A DNA stretch of 64,000 nucleotides from positions 1 to 64,000 of the forward strand of contig CAIRXW010000014.1 in NCBI GenBank assembly GCA_903882665.1. Direction: 5' to 3'. This document shows positions 43,641 to 52,926 of the stretch, one piece after another; within the stretch, counting starts at the first letter, position 1; every line of letters begins with the position of its first letter. Source of the DNA: an uncultured Chlorobiaceae bacterium. Its GTDB lineage: Bacteria > Bacteroidota > Chlorobiia > Chlorobiales > Chlorobiaceae. The notes under the pieces were generated by a model. The model did no database searches. It saw only the letters and a list, made by a program, of their open reading frames with translations, and was not told the DNA's origin. The position numbers and the translations under genes are program-made.

Positions 43641-46600
43641 TTATTCTGGGGTTCCAAAAATTACATCATTGATTGCTGTGGCTATTTGTGTCATGGTAAG
43701 CGGTTTTTTCAGAAATTGGCAGATTCCATAATCGTTGGGAGATGAGGTGCGCTCAATATCCTTTTCGTAGCCTGTCATCATGAGCACTGGCAGGTGCGGT
43801 TTGGTTTTATGCAGCTCTTCGGCAAGCTCAATGCCGGTCATTTCAGGCATGGTCAGGTCGGTGATGAGCAGGTCGAACTGTCCAGGGTTCTTTCGGAACA
43901 GCTCAAGAGCCTGAAGGGGTGAGCTCACGGCCTGAATTTTGAAACCGAGTTTGGTAATCATAATCGTCATCATCTTGAGAACAGCCAGCTCGTCATCAAC
44001 AAAGAGGATACTGCCATATCCTTTTATACATTTTTCCGTTACAGGCGCTGTCTCGACTTGTTTGCTGGATATCGGAAGATAGACATTGAAGGTGGTTCCT
44101 TTTTCCGGACGACTCTCAATAGCAATTTCACCGCCAAAGCTTGTGACAATACCATGGACAACTGAAAGGCCGAGGCCACTTCCTTTATCGACGGATTTGG
44201 TTGTAAAGAATGGCTCGAAGATACGCTCTATGGTGCTCTCATCCATTCCTTTTCCTGTATCGGAAATACTGAGCTTCGCATACCTCTTTGCATGAAGGTT
44301 CGGGATCAGTTTTTTCAGGCTGCTATTGGCAATGATCTCTTTGAGTTGAATGGTCAGCAGGCCGCCTGACTCTTCCATCGCATGGAATGCGTTGGTGCTA
44401 AGATTGATAACGACCTGATGGATTTGCGATGAATCGGCAAGTATCGTGCCGCAAGAGTGGTCGATACGCGTTTCAATGGTGATTGTCGACGGTATTGATG
44501 GGCGGAGAAGTTTCAGTGCTTCGTCGATAATGTCCTGAACTCTGACAATTTCCGGAGTACTCTCCTGTCCCTTGCTGAAGGTGAGGATTTGTGCAACAAG
44601 ATTTTTTGCGCGATCAGCGGCCTTGAAAATTTCACTGAAATATTCATGCTGGAACTCATCAGTGCACGGGCTGAGCACTCCCATTTCAGCATAGCCAAGG
44701 ATGGGGGTAAGAATATTGTTGAAATCATGCGCAATACCCCCTGCAAGTGTGCCCATGGTTTCAAGACGCTGTGTTCTGCGGAGATTTGATTCGAGTATCT
44801 GGTGTTCTTTTTGTGCCATGACGCGCTCAGTGACGTCAAAAAGAATCCCGTCGATCCCGTTGAATTTGCCATCTGGTGAAAAAACGGAGGTTTTTCGGTC
44901 TTCAAGCCATTTGACGGAACCCTCTTTCGTGATGATGCGGTAAAGAAGGGTTTGGGATGTTCTGGCCGATCTCATATTCTGGTTTGACCTGAAAACCGCA
45001 TCCCGCTCTTCCGGATGGATTATGTTTCCGGTTTCAAACAGTTCACGCTCAAACTCCTCATTGGTATACCCGGTCATAAAATCACTGATGAGCGAGAGTA
45101 TTGTGGTTTCGCCCTCTTCATTGGTTTGATAGACGGCTCCCGGAATGTTGTTGATCAGGGCCTGGAATTCCTCGATTATCCTTTTTTGCACTTCAGCGCG
45201 TCTTAAGGCCTCTTCTGTTTTTTTCAGTTCAGTAAGGTCGACGACGAGGCCGCGCATTCCCTTGACCAGGCCGTTCTCAATGATTGGCAGACTGTAGACC
45301 TGGCAAGGGAAGGTACTTCCATCTTTTCTGAGTGCAGTGTACATCTCGGAAACATGGGCTCCATTTTTTATCGCATCAAAATGGCGCATTGCTTTTTCCG
45401 CATCCTCTGGAATACAGAAATTAATGGCAAATACTTTTTTGTCGGTGCTCTCGGGGGTGTAGCCGAAAACGTCAAAGCTTTTGGCGTTGGAATAGCTCAA
45501 GGCACCCTTTTCATCGGTTTCAAAGAGGGTGAGTGGCAGCAGTTCGGTCAACTCCCGAAACCGTTTTTCGCTCTCCCGCAAGGTTTTTTCCGACATGATC
45601 CGTTCCGAAAAATCGCGGCTGATTCCGAACAGAACCGGTTTATTGTTCCAGATACCTTTTGTTATTTTTGTTTCGACGGGTATGAGGTTTCCGGAACTGG
45701 TTTTTAGCGGGACAAGACAGGATTTCTGATTTCCATAAATCATCCCTTCAATATTATCTTTTGCGGTATCCCACTGCTCTTCGGGGTAAAAATCAAGCAC
45801 ATGTTTTTGGAGAATAGCTTCTGCAGAGTAGCCCAGCTTTTTTCCGACAGCGGCATTCGCGTGAATGATATTGCCCTCCATGTTGACAATAAAAAGTAAA
45901 TCGTCAATGGTGTCGAAGAGCGATTCAAGGTTGTTTTTTGCTTCAACAATTGCCTCTTCCTGACGAGCCTGCATGATGGCTGCGCCGATATGTGAGGTAA
46001 TGGTTTCGAGCCCTTTGCGGGAAAATTCCGGTATCTGGTTCAGCGTGTGCGAAGCGACATTGAGGCTGGCAATAACCTCTCCGCGGAAGGTTATCGGGAG
46101 AATGGCAATGGCTCTTAAATGTTCAGTCTGAAGTGTGCGGCTGCTTTCCAGTCCGAGCTCTTTATATTTATGGTATATGGGCTTTCCCTTCAGAATCAGC
46201 CTGGCATTTTCGGAGTCAAAACTGTATGATTCCGAATGATTGATGAACGATTGCGGTAACCCTGTATGAATGGTAAGGTTGATGGACTCATCGTGGCGGT
46301 TGACCAGATAAATGCCTCCGCAATCAAGGCCTGATGCCAGAATGGCGCCATGAAGGCAGGTATGCAGGGTATCCTCGATAGAAGATGAGCTGCTGAGTTT
46401 AATGGCAAGATCAAGTTCTGTCTGGATCATGTGTTCAACGCTCTTGCGCTGCAGTGCATTGGCAATGATGCCCCCTGCAAGCTTCAGGATGGACACGGTT
46501 TCAGGCGGCCACACTCTTTCTTCTTGTACGGCATCAAAACCGATATAGCCGAATGGGAGTGATTCGGCGACAAGTGGAATGACAATCAGTGACTTGATAC

Positions 46601-47435
46601 CTTGTGATTCAAGGATCTCTTTTTCAGCCGAAGCCTCCCTCTCCATATCGGCGATCCGGGGAAGATGAATGATCTGGTTGTTTCTGATCTGCTCCATCCA
46701 CCAGGGAAAGTTGCTCGTTTCAATTTTTTTCAGTGCATCAATTGCCGATTCAATGCCTTCTGCACACCATTCATGGGTGTTGTCCATCAGTCGAAGATGA
46801 TCAAGGAACTGGAAAACGTAGCTCCGGTCGGCCTTGACATATTCACCGATGAGCTGGAGTGTGCCCGAGATCATTTCATCAATATGGTCGAAGGGGAGGT
46901 TGATGAACTGATTTGAGAGAGTTGTGACGAGAAGCTTGAATACAAGACTGTCGGCGATCGCCTCTTCCGCTTTTTTTCGTGCAGTGATATCCTGATTGGA
47001 GCCGACCATGCGGAGCGCTGTGCCCTCAGTGTCGCGCTCGAAGACCTTTCCCCGGTCAAGCAGCCAGACCCAGTGGCCAAGTTTGTGGCGCATCCGGCGC
47101 TCCATTTCATAAACCGTGCTTTTTCCGGCAAAGTGCTCTTCAAGCCGTTGGTTGGAGAGGGCCAGGTCATCCGGATGGCAGAGCATTATCCAGGTGTTGA
47201 TCGTGATCGGTTGAAGCTCTTCAAGGCTGTAGCCGACGAAAGAGGCCCACTTGGCATTGATGATCAGCTCTCCTGTCTTGATATTCCACTCCCAGTATCC
47301 GGCCTCTGTTCCTTCCAAAGCCATGTTGAGTGTTTGATTCTGAGCTTCAAGGGCATGAAGCTTTTTTTTGAGAGCAATATGTTCTGTTAACAGTTGCTCT
47401 TGCTCAATGGGTAATTCCGGGCTCTCTTGTTGCAT
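43641..47435 (-). CDS. Multi-PAS/GAF hybrid sensor histidine kinase
   Basis: A 1264-residue cytosolic kinase without obvious transmembrane segments. Domains in order: PAS (35-155, EAGYWEWNIKTGEL), GAF (165-340), second GAF (345-500), PAS (515-640), PAS (640-760), PAS (765-890), HisKA with the phospho-His in LAGGIAHDFNNILTPILG (about 920), HATPase_c with SDTGKGMDESTIERIFEPFF and GSGLGLSVVHG, and a C-terminal receiver (1145-1260, FVDDELAVLKM, LLITDLTMPEMTG, FLKKPL). The separate receiver gene lies downstream. GAF and PAS domains suggest sensing of redox, light or small ligands, but no chromophore Cys was identified. Confidence 0.93.
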   Translation of the reverse strand: MQQESPELPIEQEQLLTEHIALKKKLHALEAQNQTLNMALEGTEAGYWEWNIKTGELIINAKWASFVGYSLEELQPITINTWIMLCHPDDLALSNQRLEEHFAGKSTVYEMERRMRHKLGHWVWLLDRGKVFERDTEGTALRMVGSNQDITARKKAEEAIADSLVFKLLVTTLSNQFINLPFDHIDEMISGTLQLIGEYVKADRSYVFQFLDHLRLMDNTHEWCAEGIESAIDALKKIETSNFPWWMEQIRNNQIIHLPRIADMEREASAEKEILESQGIKSLIVIPLVAESLPFGYIGFDAVQEERVWPPETVSILKLAGGIIANALQRKSVEHMIQTELDLAIKLSSSSSIEDTLHTCLHGAILASGLDCGGIYLVNRHDESINLTIHTGLPQSFINHSESYSFDSENARLILKGKPIYHKYKELGLESSRTLQTEHLRAIAILPITFRGEVIASLNVASHTLNQIPEFSRKGLETITSHIGAAIMQARQEEAIVEAKNNLESLFDTIDDLLFIVNMEGNIIHANAAVGKKLGYSAEAILQKHVLDFYPEEQWDTAKDNIEGMIYGNQKSCLVPLKTSSGNLIPVETKITKGIWNNKPVLFGISRDFSERIMSEKTLRESEKRFRELTELLPLTLFETDEKGALSYSNAKSFDVFGYTPESTDKKVFAINFCIPEDAEKAMRHFDAIKNGAHVSEMYTALRKDGSTFPCQVYSLPIIENGLVKGMRGLVVDLTELKKTEEALRRAEVQKRIIEEFQALINNIPGAVYQTNEEGETTILSLISDFMTGYTNEEFERELFETGNIIHPEERDAVFRSNQNMRSARTSQTLLYRIITKEGSVKWLEDRKTSVFSPDGKFNGIDGILFDVTERVMAQKEHQILESNLRRTQRLETMGTLAGGIAHDFNNILTPILGYAEMGVLSPCTDEFQHEYFSEIFKAADRAKNLVAQILTFSKGQESTPEIVRVQDIIDEALKLLRPSIPSTITIETRIDHSCGTILADSSQIHQVVINLSTNAFHAMEESGGLLTIQLKEIIANSSLKKLIPNLHAKRYAKLSISDTGKGMDESTIERIFEPFFTTKSVDKGSGLGLSVVHGIVTSFGGEIAIESRPEKGTTFNVYLPISSKQVETAPVTEKCIKGYGSILFVDDELAVLKMMTIMITKLGFKIQAVSSPLQALELFRKNPGQFDLLITDLTMPEMTGIELAEELHKTKPHLPVLMMTGYEKDIERTSSPNDYGICQFLKKPLTMTQIATAINDVIFGTPE

Positions 47436-47636
47436 GATGCGTTCTCGGCTAACCCACCCTGGAGCAGGAGGCCTTCTTATTAGGGTTTATGCGCCCTGAT
47501 GTTGCAGAGTGAATTTGCATAATGCCGTTGCAAACTTTCTGATTACAAGCAGCATGCAAATTTCGGGCTGAAGCTGGATCCTTATTTGATTCGCTCTTCT
47601 CCATTATTACTGAAGGTACGTGTTTTTCTCATAAGT

Positions 47637-49046
47637 TTATTGTTCATCGTCAAGCTTTTTCTTGAAGAAGCTCATATCGACGCCTGTGGTTACCAAGATA
47701 TTTACCAGGACAGAGACGCTGATGTACCATGTCCATGCGAGTCCCAGAAATTTGAGCAAAAAGACGATGCCCATGCTTGCAACAAGTCCGATGCCGAGAC
47801 TTGCCGGATGAAATGCCCGCTTGCTTTTTGAGAGAAGAAACAGTCCCAGCAGGCCTCCGTAGGTGAAGGATGCTATTTCAAGTCCGACCATGATAATGGC
47901 CTTGTCTCCTGCATCAAACATCAGAGCAATAAAGATAAGCAGGATTGCCCAGAGGAGACTGATCATCCTTGACGAGCCAAGAGAGCTCTTTCCACCAAGA
48001 AGATCGTTCACTGTTGAAGATGCGAGAGCGTTGATTGCTGAACTGTGGGTGGACATGGCTGCTGACAGAACGCCGGCGATCAGCAACCCTTTCAATCCGG
48101 TCGGAAGATAGTGAACAATAAAAAAGGCAAATTCACGGTCTTTTTCCATCGCAGCGCCATGCATGAACAGGGAGAGCAGAGAGCCCACGAGAAGAAAAAC
48201 CGAAAACTGGAAAAAAACAAAAATACCGCTTCCTATCATGGCTTTTTTTGCTGCTCCCAGATTCTTGCAGCCGAGAACGCGTTGTACCATCATGTGATCG
48301 ACTCCGTGCGACGAGAGTGAAAGCAGGACGCCTCCGATAAATGCGCTGAAAAAAGCAAACGGGTTGGTTAAAATATTCGGATCTGGATTGATGATCTTGA
48401 GTTTGCCGGCATTTGCAAGCGACGCCACAATCTCGGGGATGCCCATGTTGATGTTCTGAAGCAGGAAAAGTATGGAAAGAATGCCTCCCAGAAGGTAGAG
48501 GGCGAACTGGAAGCTTTCAAGCCAGACCACGGCCTTGATGCCGCCTGAGAGGGTGTAGACCAGCGTGACCATACCAATGATCATGACGGACAGCGGCAGT
48601 GACCAGCCAGTGACCACCTGCACAATAACACCGGCTGCGAGAAATCTGATGGCATCGCCAAGGGTTCGGGTAACAAGAAATATCACCGCAGCAAGTTTCT
48701 GCATGGCGGGGCCGAAACGGATGCCGATGATTTCATAGATAGAGCTGACGCCATGCTTGAAATACATCGGCAAGAGCACAAAACTGACCAGTATCCTGCC
48801 GATGATATAGCCCATGGCAAGTTGCAGGAAGTTCCAGTCACCGCGGAAAGCAAGACCGGGAACGCTGACGAAGGTGAGTACCGAGGTTTCTGAAGCGACA
48901 ATGGAGAGCATTGAGACTATCCAGGGAAGGGTATGGCTGCCAATAAAATAATCTTTGGTACTTTTGTTGCTTTTGCCATGCCAGAGACCGAAGAGGGTGT
49001 TGCCGGCCAGAAACAGGATGATAATGGCAAGATCGATAGTCTGCAT
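47637..49046 (-). CDS. Sodium:solute symporter (SSS family)
   Basis: A 469-residue symporter with about 13 helices. SSS-family features include the first helix DLAIIILFLAGNTLFGLWHG, SIVASETSVLTFVSVPGLAF, and LSAAMSTHSSAINALASSTV. It is the last gene of a minus-strand run after NamZ (78-bp gap), MurU and AmgK. The context suggests uptake of an amino sugar such as MurNAc, or another cell-wall sugar. Substrate assignment is inference. Confidence 0.9.
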   Translation of the reverse strand: MQTIDLAIIILFLAGNTLFGLWHGKSNKSTKDYFIGSHTLPWIVSMLSIVASETSVLTFVSVPGLAFRGDWNFLQLAMGYIIGRILVSFVLLPMYFKHGVSSIYEIIGIRFGPAMQKLAAVIFLVTRTLGDAIRFLAAGVIVQVVTGWSLPLSVMIIGMVTLVYTLSGGIKAVVWLESFQFALYLLGGILSILFLLQNINMGIPEIVASLANAGKLKIINPDPNILTNPFAFFSAFIGGVLLSLSSHGVDHMMVQRVLGCKNLGAAKKAMIGSGIFVFFQFSVFLLVGSLLSLFMHGAAMEKDREFAFFIVHYLPTGLKGLLIAGVLSAAMSTHSSAINALASSTVNDLLGGKSSLGSSRMISLLWAILLIFIALMFDAGDKAIIMVGLEIASFTYGGLLGLFLLSKSKRAFHPASLGIGLVASMGIVFLLKFLGLAWTWYISVSVLVNILVTTGVDMSFFKKKLDDEQ

Positions 49047-49123
49047 GAGCTTATTGAGGGAAGTTAAAAAATGGTATCGCGATATCCTTTGATTCGTTGT
49101 GTTTGCTTTATTTTTGGACTCTG

Positions 49124-50287
49124 TTATGCATAGAGGTGAAAATCAGGCTTGTGCCTCAGAAATTCAGCTTCATCGCTTTTCCATGACTCGAGGAGGCGGC
49201 GGGCATCGCAGCTATTCAGTATGGAGCGGCGGATGCGGGAACTTCCAGCCAGAAGATCGAAAGCAGGTATGGTATCATTGAATTCGTAAACGCCGTTCAA
49301 AAACTGCAGCTCTTCAGGATAGAGTTCATGGAGCGCAGCAGTCATGGCAACTCCTGTGGCGAAAGAGCGAAAGCGGGAGTGGTCGGTTACCTGAAGCCAG
49401 ATACCGCCGATAACTTCTCCGGAGAACTTGTGAAATGTCGGCTTGAACCATACAGGGCGAAAGAGAATACCTTCGAGGCCGTATTGGCGGCAGCGGCGGG
49501 CAAGGTCATCAGGTTTTATGAAGGGAGCGCCGGAGAGCTGGAAGGGGGTTGTTGTCCCTCTTCCTTCAGAGGCATTTATTCCTTCAAACAGGCACATACC
49601 GGGATAAACCTCTGCCGTGGAAAAAGTCGGCATGTTCGGGGAGGGAGGAATCCAGGGCAGTCCTGTTTCAGGGAAAAGCATGGAGCGTTGCCATCCCTCC
49701 ATCTTGATGATGCTGAGATTGATATCGAGTTTTTTGATGTCGCGGTAGAGGAGGGCCAACTCGCCGGCCGTCAAGCCATGGCGTACCGGTACCGGAAAAA
49801 TGCCGACAAATGAGCTGAATGCAGGGTCGAGCATTGGCCCCTCAACGATGGCGCCTCCCAGGGGATTCGGGCGGTCGAGTACCATGATTTCGATATCCAT
49901 GCCGGATACCGCTTCCATAAAGAGTGCCAAAGTGTTGATATAGGTGTAATAACGAGAGCCGACATCCTGAATATCGAAGAGGATAAGGTCGAGATTGTCG
50001 AGCAGTGCCATGTCGGGAAGGAGTGACTCCGCAGAGTCGCCGTAAAGACTGACAATTTCACAGCCCAATTCCGGCTGGTAGTTTACGGCAATCTGGTCCT
50101 GCTCGGTCGCAAAAAGGCCGTGTTCGGGAGAAAAAATCATTTTAACCTGAGCACCCCTCTCTCGTAGTGCGTTCCATGAGTAGTTCAGCTCAGGGGTTAC
50201 GGAGCTTTGATTGACGATCAGCCCGATCTTTCTGTTTTGAAAACAGTCACTCTTTTGGAGCAGGATATCCAGTCCTGTTGCGATCAT
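49124..50287 (-). CDS. namZ: DUF1343 / NamZ-like exo-beta-N-acetylmuramidase
   Basis: A 387-residue protein of the DUF1343 family, whose characterised members (NamZ) release MurNAc from the ends of peptidoglycan fragments. Family landmarks are IGLIVNQSSVT, IFSPEHGLFA, FDIQDVGSRYYTYI, DRPNPLGG, VRHGLTAGEL, PWIPPSPNMPT and EGINASEGRGTT. No signal peptide is evident (starts MIATGLDILLQKSDCF), so activity may be cytosolic unless the start is elsewhere. It overlaps murU by 4 bp. The AmgK and MurU genes upstream make MurNAc release its likely role here. Confidence 0.88.
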   Translation of the reverse strand: MIATGLDILLQKSDCFQNRKIGLIVNQSSVTPELNYSWNALRERGAQVKMIFSPEHGLFATEQDQIAVNYQPELGCEIVSLYGDSAESLLPDMALLDNLDLILFDIQDVGSRYYTYINTLALFMEAVSGMDIEIMVLDRPNPLGGAIVEGPMLDPAFSSFVGIFPVPVRHGLTAGELALLYRDIKKLDINLSIIKMEGWQRSMLFPETGLPWIPPSPNMPTFSTAEVYPGMCLFEGINASEGRGTTTPFQLSGAPFIKPDDLARRCRQYGLEGILFRPVWFKPTFHKFSGEVIGGIWLQVTDHSRFRSFATGVAMTAALHELYPEELQFLNGVYEFNDTIPAFDLLAGSSRIRRSILNSCDARRLLESWKSDEAEFLRHKPDFHLYA

Positions 50288-51243
50288 CTCTGTTTCCTGT
50301 TTTGTTTCGGTTCTTCCATGATGGTGATCGTGTAGGGGTCGATAATGGCATTGACGATGGTGCTGCCGGGTTTAATGATTACTCCCGGCAGGAGGACTGA
50401 GTTTTTTATGGTACATCCCGCCCCGATGGTGCATCCCGCTCCGATGACGGAACGGGTGAGCGTCGCATCGGGGCTGATGAGCGCGCCAGGAGAGATCGAA
50501 TGCGGAGAGAGGCCAATTGCGAAATGCATTGGTTCGGAAAGGGTGTTCATCGCGGCGTTTGCATCAATATTTGCGAGCCAGTAGTTCTGCATGGTTCCAA
50601 TGTCCATCCAAATGCCGTCGTGCTGGTAAAAGCTTAAGCCTCCGTTATCAATAAGTCCTGTAAAGCCGGTGTCGACAATTCCAGAAAATTCAGCTTTCAT
50701 AAAACGGAATATTTTTGGACTCAGAATTGCAGCTCCTGTATAGATGAATGAGGAGAGAAGGCCGGTGTGGCGCAGGTTTCTGAAGTCTTTTACCAAACCA
50801 TTTTCAACACCCACATACCCTATGGTGGCAGCTTCCGGTGTTTCAAAAAGCGCAAGCGTACCACCGCATCCGGAGCCCAGATGCTGCTGCACGAGTGCAT
50901 TAAAGTCAATATCGGTAATAATATCGCTGTTGACCAGAATAAAATCATCTTCACCGAGAAGTTTCTCACATTTCTTCAGTCCTCCCCCTGTGCCGAGAAT
51001 AACCGGCTCTTCTGAAAACGTGATGTTCAGCCCGGAAAGTTCGCTTGATTCGATACTTCGTCTGATGGCACTGCCGTGATGATGGATATTGCAGATAATC
51101 TCTCGTATTCCAGCCTGTTTCAACAAAAAAAAGGTATAAAAGAGGCTCGGAATATTGAAAACAGGGATCAGTGGTTTTGGAGTATGATCGGTCAAGGGAG
51201 CCAGACGGGTTCCGAGACCTGCGGCCAGGACAAATGCTTTCAT
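50284..51243 (-). CDS. murU: Sugar-1-phosphate nucleotidyltransferase, MurU-like
   Basis: A 319-residue NTP transferase. Nucleotide-binding motif AAGLGTRLAPLTDHTPKPLI at residues 7-26 region, then GTGGGL, VNSDIITDIDF and GIWMDIGTMQ. A left-handed beta-helix-like tail (about 245-310) has SISPGALISPDATLTRSVIG. By sequence it could be a mannose- or glucose-1-phosphate enzyme; the adjacent AmgK-type kinase and NamZ favour MurU, which makes UDP-MurNAc. Overlaps of 4 bp with both neighbours show an operon. Confidence 0.82.
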   Translation of the reverse strand: MKAFVLAAGLGTRLAPLTDHTPKPLIPVFNIPSLFYTFFLLKQAGIREIICNIHHHGSAIRRSIESSELSGLNITFSEEPVILGTGGGLKKCEKLLGEDDFILVNSDIITDIDFNALVQQHLGSGCGGTLALFETPEAATIGYVGVENGLVKDFRNLRHTGLLSSFIYTGAAILSPKIFRFMKAEFSGIVDTGFTGLIDNGGLSFYQHDGIWMDIGTMQNYWLANIDANAAMNTLSEPMHFAIGLSPHSISPGALISPDATLTRSVIGAGCTIGAGCTIKNSVLLPGVIIKPGSTIVNAIIDPYTITIMEEPKQNRKQR

Positions 51244-52244
51244 TGCCCGGTTCCTTCAAGGAGTGTCTGCAGGAGTTTTCCTGCTCTTTTCAGTTCGACT
51301 CTTGCGTCAATGTAATCGGGCAGATAGGCTAATGTCGGCGCAATCGAGTGCTCAAAGTTGTGGTTTCTGGCTATTCTGGTCTGGTAACAAAAGGTGCCAA
51401 TCGCCTTGATGTTGCGCTGAAAGGCCATGATATCGAAATAAAAGAGGTATTCGTCGAAGCTCATGCTGGTCAGTTCGTTGCTGGAGAGTGCGTGGTAGTG
51501 GTGTGCTTTCAGTTCATCGGTCAGCGACGGGTCAAGCTGGACATAGGAATCTTTTATCAGGGAGACTGCGTCGTATTGTGGCAGACCCATGCGAGCATCC
51601 TGAAAGTCAATAATTACAGGCTTGTTATGATGAATAAGGATATTGCGGCTGTGAAAATCGCGATGGTTCAGCACGAAGTGCTGTGGCCTGACAAGGAGCT
51701 CGGCAATGGTTTCAAACTCATATCGCAGTATCGAGATCAATTCCTTGTCGAAAGATGGTGCAAAGTAGTCAAGCAGGCCATACTGGATAAAGAAATCAAA
51801 TTCCATCATGAGCTTTTCTTTATCAAAGCTGATGCTGAAGGGGATCTGGTCGTTGTGTCCCCTTATTGCCTGAAGCTGTACAAGAATATCGATAATCTCC
51901 CTGTACCGGTCAGGAAGAGTTTGCTCTCTTGATGAATTGAAGAGGTTCTGCAAGAGCAGATCTCCGCAATCTTCAAGAAGCAGGAGGTTTTTTTCGGCAT
52001 CAATGGCCATGATTGCCGGAACAGGAAGAGCGTGCCGTGACAAGAGTGTATGCACGAGCAGAAAGGGATAGGTGTCGGCCGAGGAAGTGTTCAGTGCCTG
52101 ATCATAACAGGCGACAGCCGAGCCATTCGTTCCTGTAACCCTGAAATACTGACGGCTTGAAGCATCGCCCTGAATTTTTGTAATGGAAAGTGGCTTGCTG
52201 CAACAGTTGCTGAAGAGAGCCGCGATATTTTTCTGGATGGTCAT
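51240..52244 (-). CDS. amgK: AmgK-like anomeric MurNAc/GlcNAc kinase
   Basis: A 334-residue phosphotransferase of the APH/choline-kinase fold. AmgK landmarks are QGDASSRQYFRV at the N-terminus, LLLEDCGDLLL in the hinge, catalytic NHRDFHSRNILI and metal-binding IIDFQDARMGLPQYDAVSL. AmgK phosphorylates MurNAc at C-1, feeding MurU and bypassing the early Mur steps. It is the first gene of the amgK-murU-namZ-symporter run, with 4-bp overlap to murU. Confidence 0.86.
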   Translation of the reverse strand: MTIQKNIAALFSNCCSKPLSITKIQGDASSRQYFRVTGTNGSAVACYDQALNTSSADTYPFLLVHTLLSRHALPVPAIMAIDAEKNLLLLEDCGDLLLQNLFNSSREQTLPDRYREIIDILVQLQAIRGHNDQIPFSISFDKEKLMMEFDFFIQYGLLDYFAPSFDKELISILRYEFETIAELLVRPQHFVLNHRDFHSRNILIHHNKPVIIDFQDARMGLPQYDAVSLIKDSYVQLDPSLTDELKAHHYHALSSNELTSMSFDEYLFYFDIMAFQRNIKAIGTFCYQTRIARNHNFEHSIAPTLAYLPDYIDARVELKRAGKLLQTLLEGTGQ

Positions 52245-52276
52245 ACGGCAACTTCGGAAAATCTTTTGCGGAAAAC

Positions 52277-52317
52277 AAAAAAAGCACCCAGTACCGAATG
52301 TACAAGGTGCTTTTTTT
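52277..52317. terminator. Bidirectional terminator between csm-like gene and amgK
   Basis: AAAAAAAGCACC (52277-52288) pairs with GGTGCTTTTTTT (52306-52317); GTAC inner arms extend the stem. On the minus strand it ends the chlorosome-protein transcript. Confidence 0.9.
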
Positions 52318-52330
52318 GCGAAAAAAATGC

Positions 52331-52558
52331 TTACTTCCTGGGAGCAAAAGCGGCAGAAACGCTCTGCAACACCTGGTTCAGTGCGCCAATGATGCTGGTG
52401 GCAAGATCGGTAGCCGTTTTGCCAAGAGGTTCAATAAGCCCTGCGGCTGTCTTGATCCCGCCGGTCAGTAAGTCAATCTGCTGCTGGGCAAGTTTCCCAA
52501 GTGTCTCGATGAGGTTGGTGACTGCGCCTGATACGTCATTGCTTGTTCCGTTTGACAT
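52331..52558 (-). CDS. Chlorosome envelope protein, CsmB/CsmF family
   Basis: A 75-residue protein with the length and features of the CsmB/CsmF chlorosome envelope proteins: start MSNGTSNDVSGAVTNLIETL, central hydrophobic/amphipathic helix region, EPLGKTATDLATSIIG, and end VSAAFAPRK. These proteins sit in the lipid monolayer around the bacteriochlorophyll core. The exact paralogue (CsmB or CsmF) was not decided. A TATAAT -10 lies at 52609-52604. It sits beside pigment genes characteristic of brown species. Confidence 0.88.
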   Translation of the reverse strand: MSNGTSNDVSGAVTNLIETLGKLAQQQIDLLTGGIKTAAGLIEPLGKTATDLATSIIGALNQVLQSVSAAFAPRK

Positions 52559-52926
52559 GGCTTTTCAGTGTTTTTGGTTATTGGAAAAGAGTGCTTTTGA
52601 CAAATTATATTCCGCTATTTTTCAGCGTATATTTTGCATTAATTTAAGACATTTACCATTGCAGAGCAAATAGAAAAAAGGTCTGCAGGCCGGGGGGTGG
52701 CTGAGCTGTTGCTGTGCTGGTTAACAGGAGTTGGCGTCGCATTGGTCTGCAAAAAAAACTCTTATATTGGACGTGCAGGCGTGGCGCTGCCTGTAACGCG
52801 GTTATTATTTTTTCTGATTCAGGTGATGTTGTATTTTTTTTATCAATCTACACGGTAGCTCAATACGAAAAAAATCAAGAAGAGAGATGAAGAGTTGAGT
52901 TGCTGTATCGTTTAAATTATACAAAT
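52559..52926. other. 368-bp divergent intergenic region
   Basis: Between the CsmB/F-like gene (minus) and the flavodoxin fusion (plus). It contains the TATAAT of the former and a CAGGC...GCCTG stem near 52776-52793 without terminator features. No gene was recognised. Confidence 0.5.
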
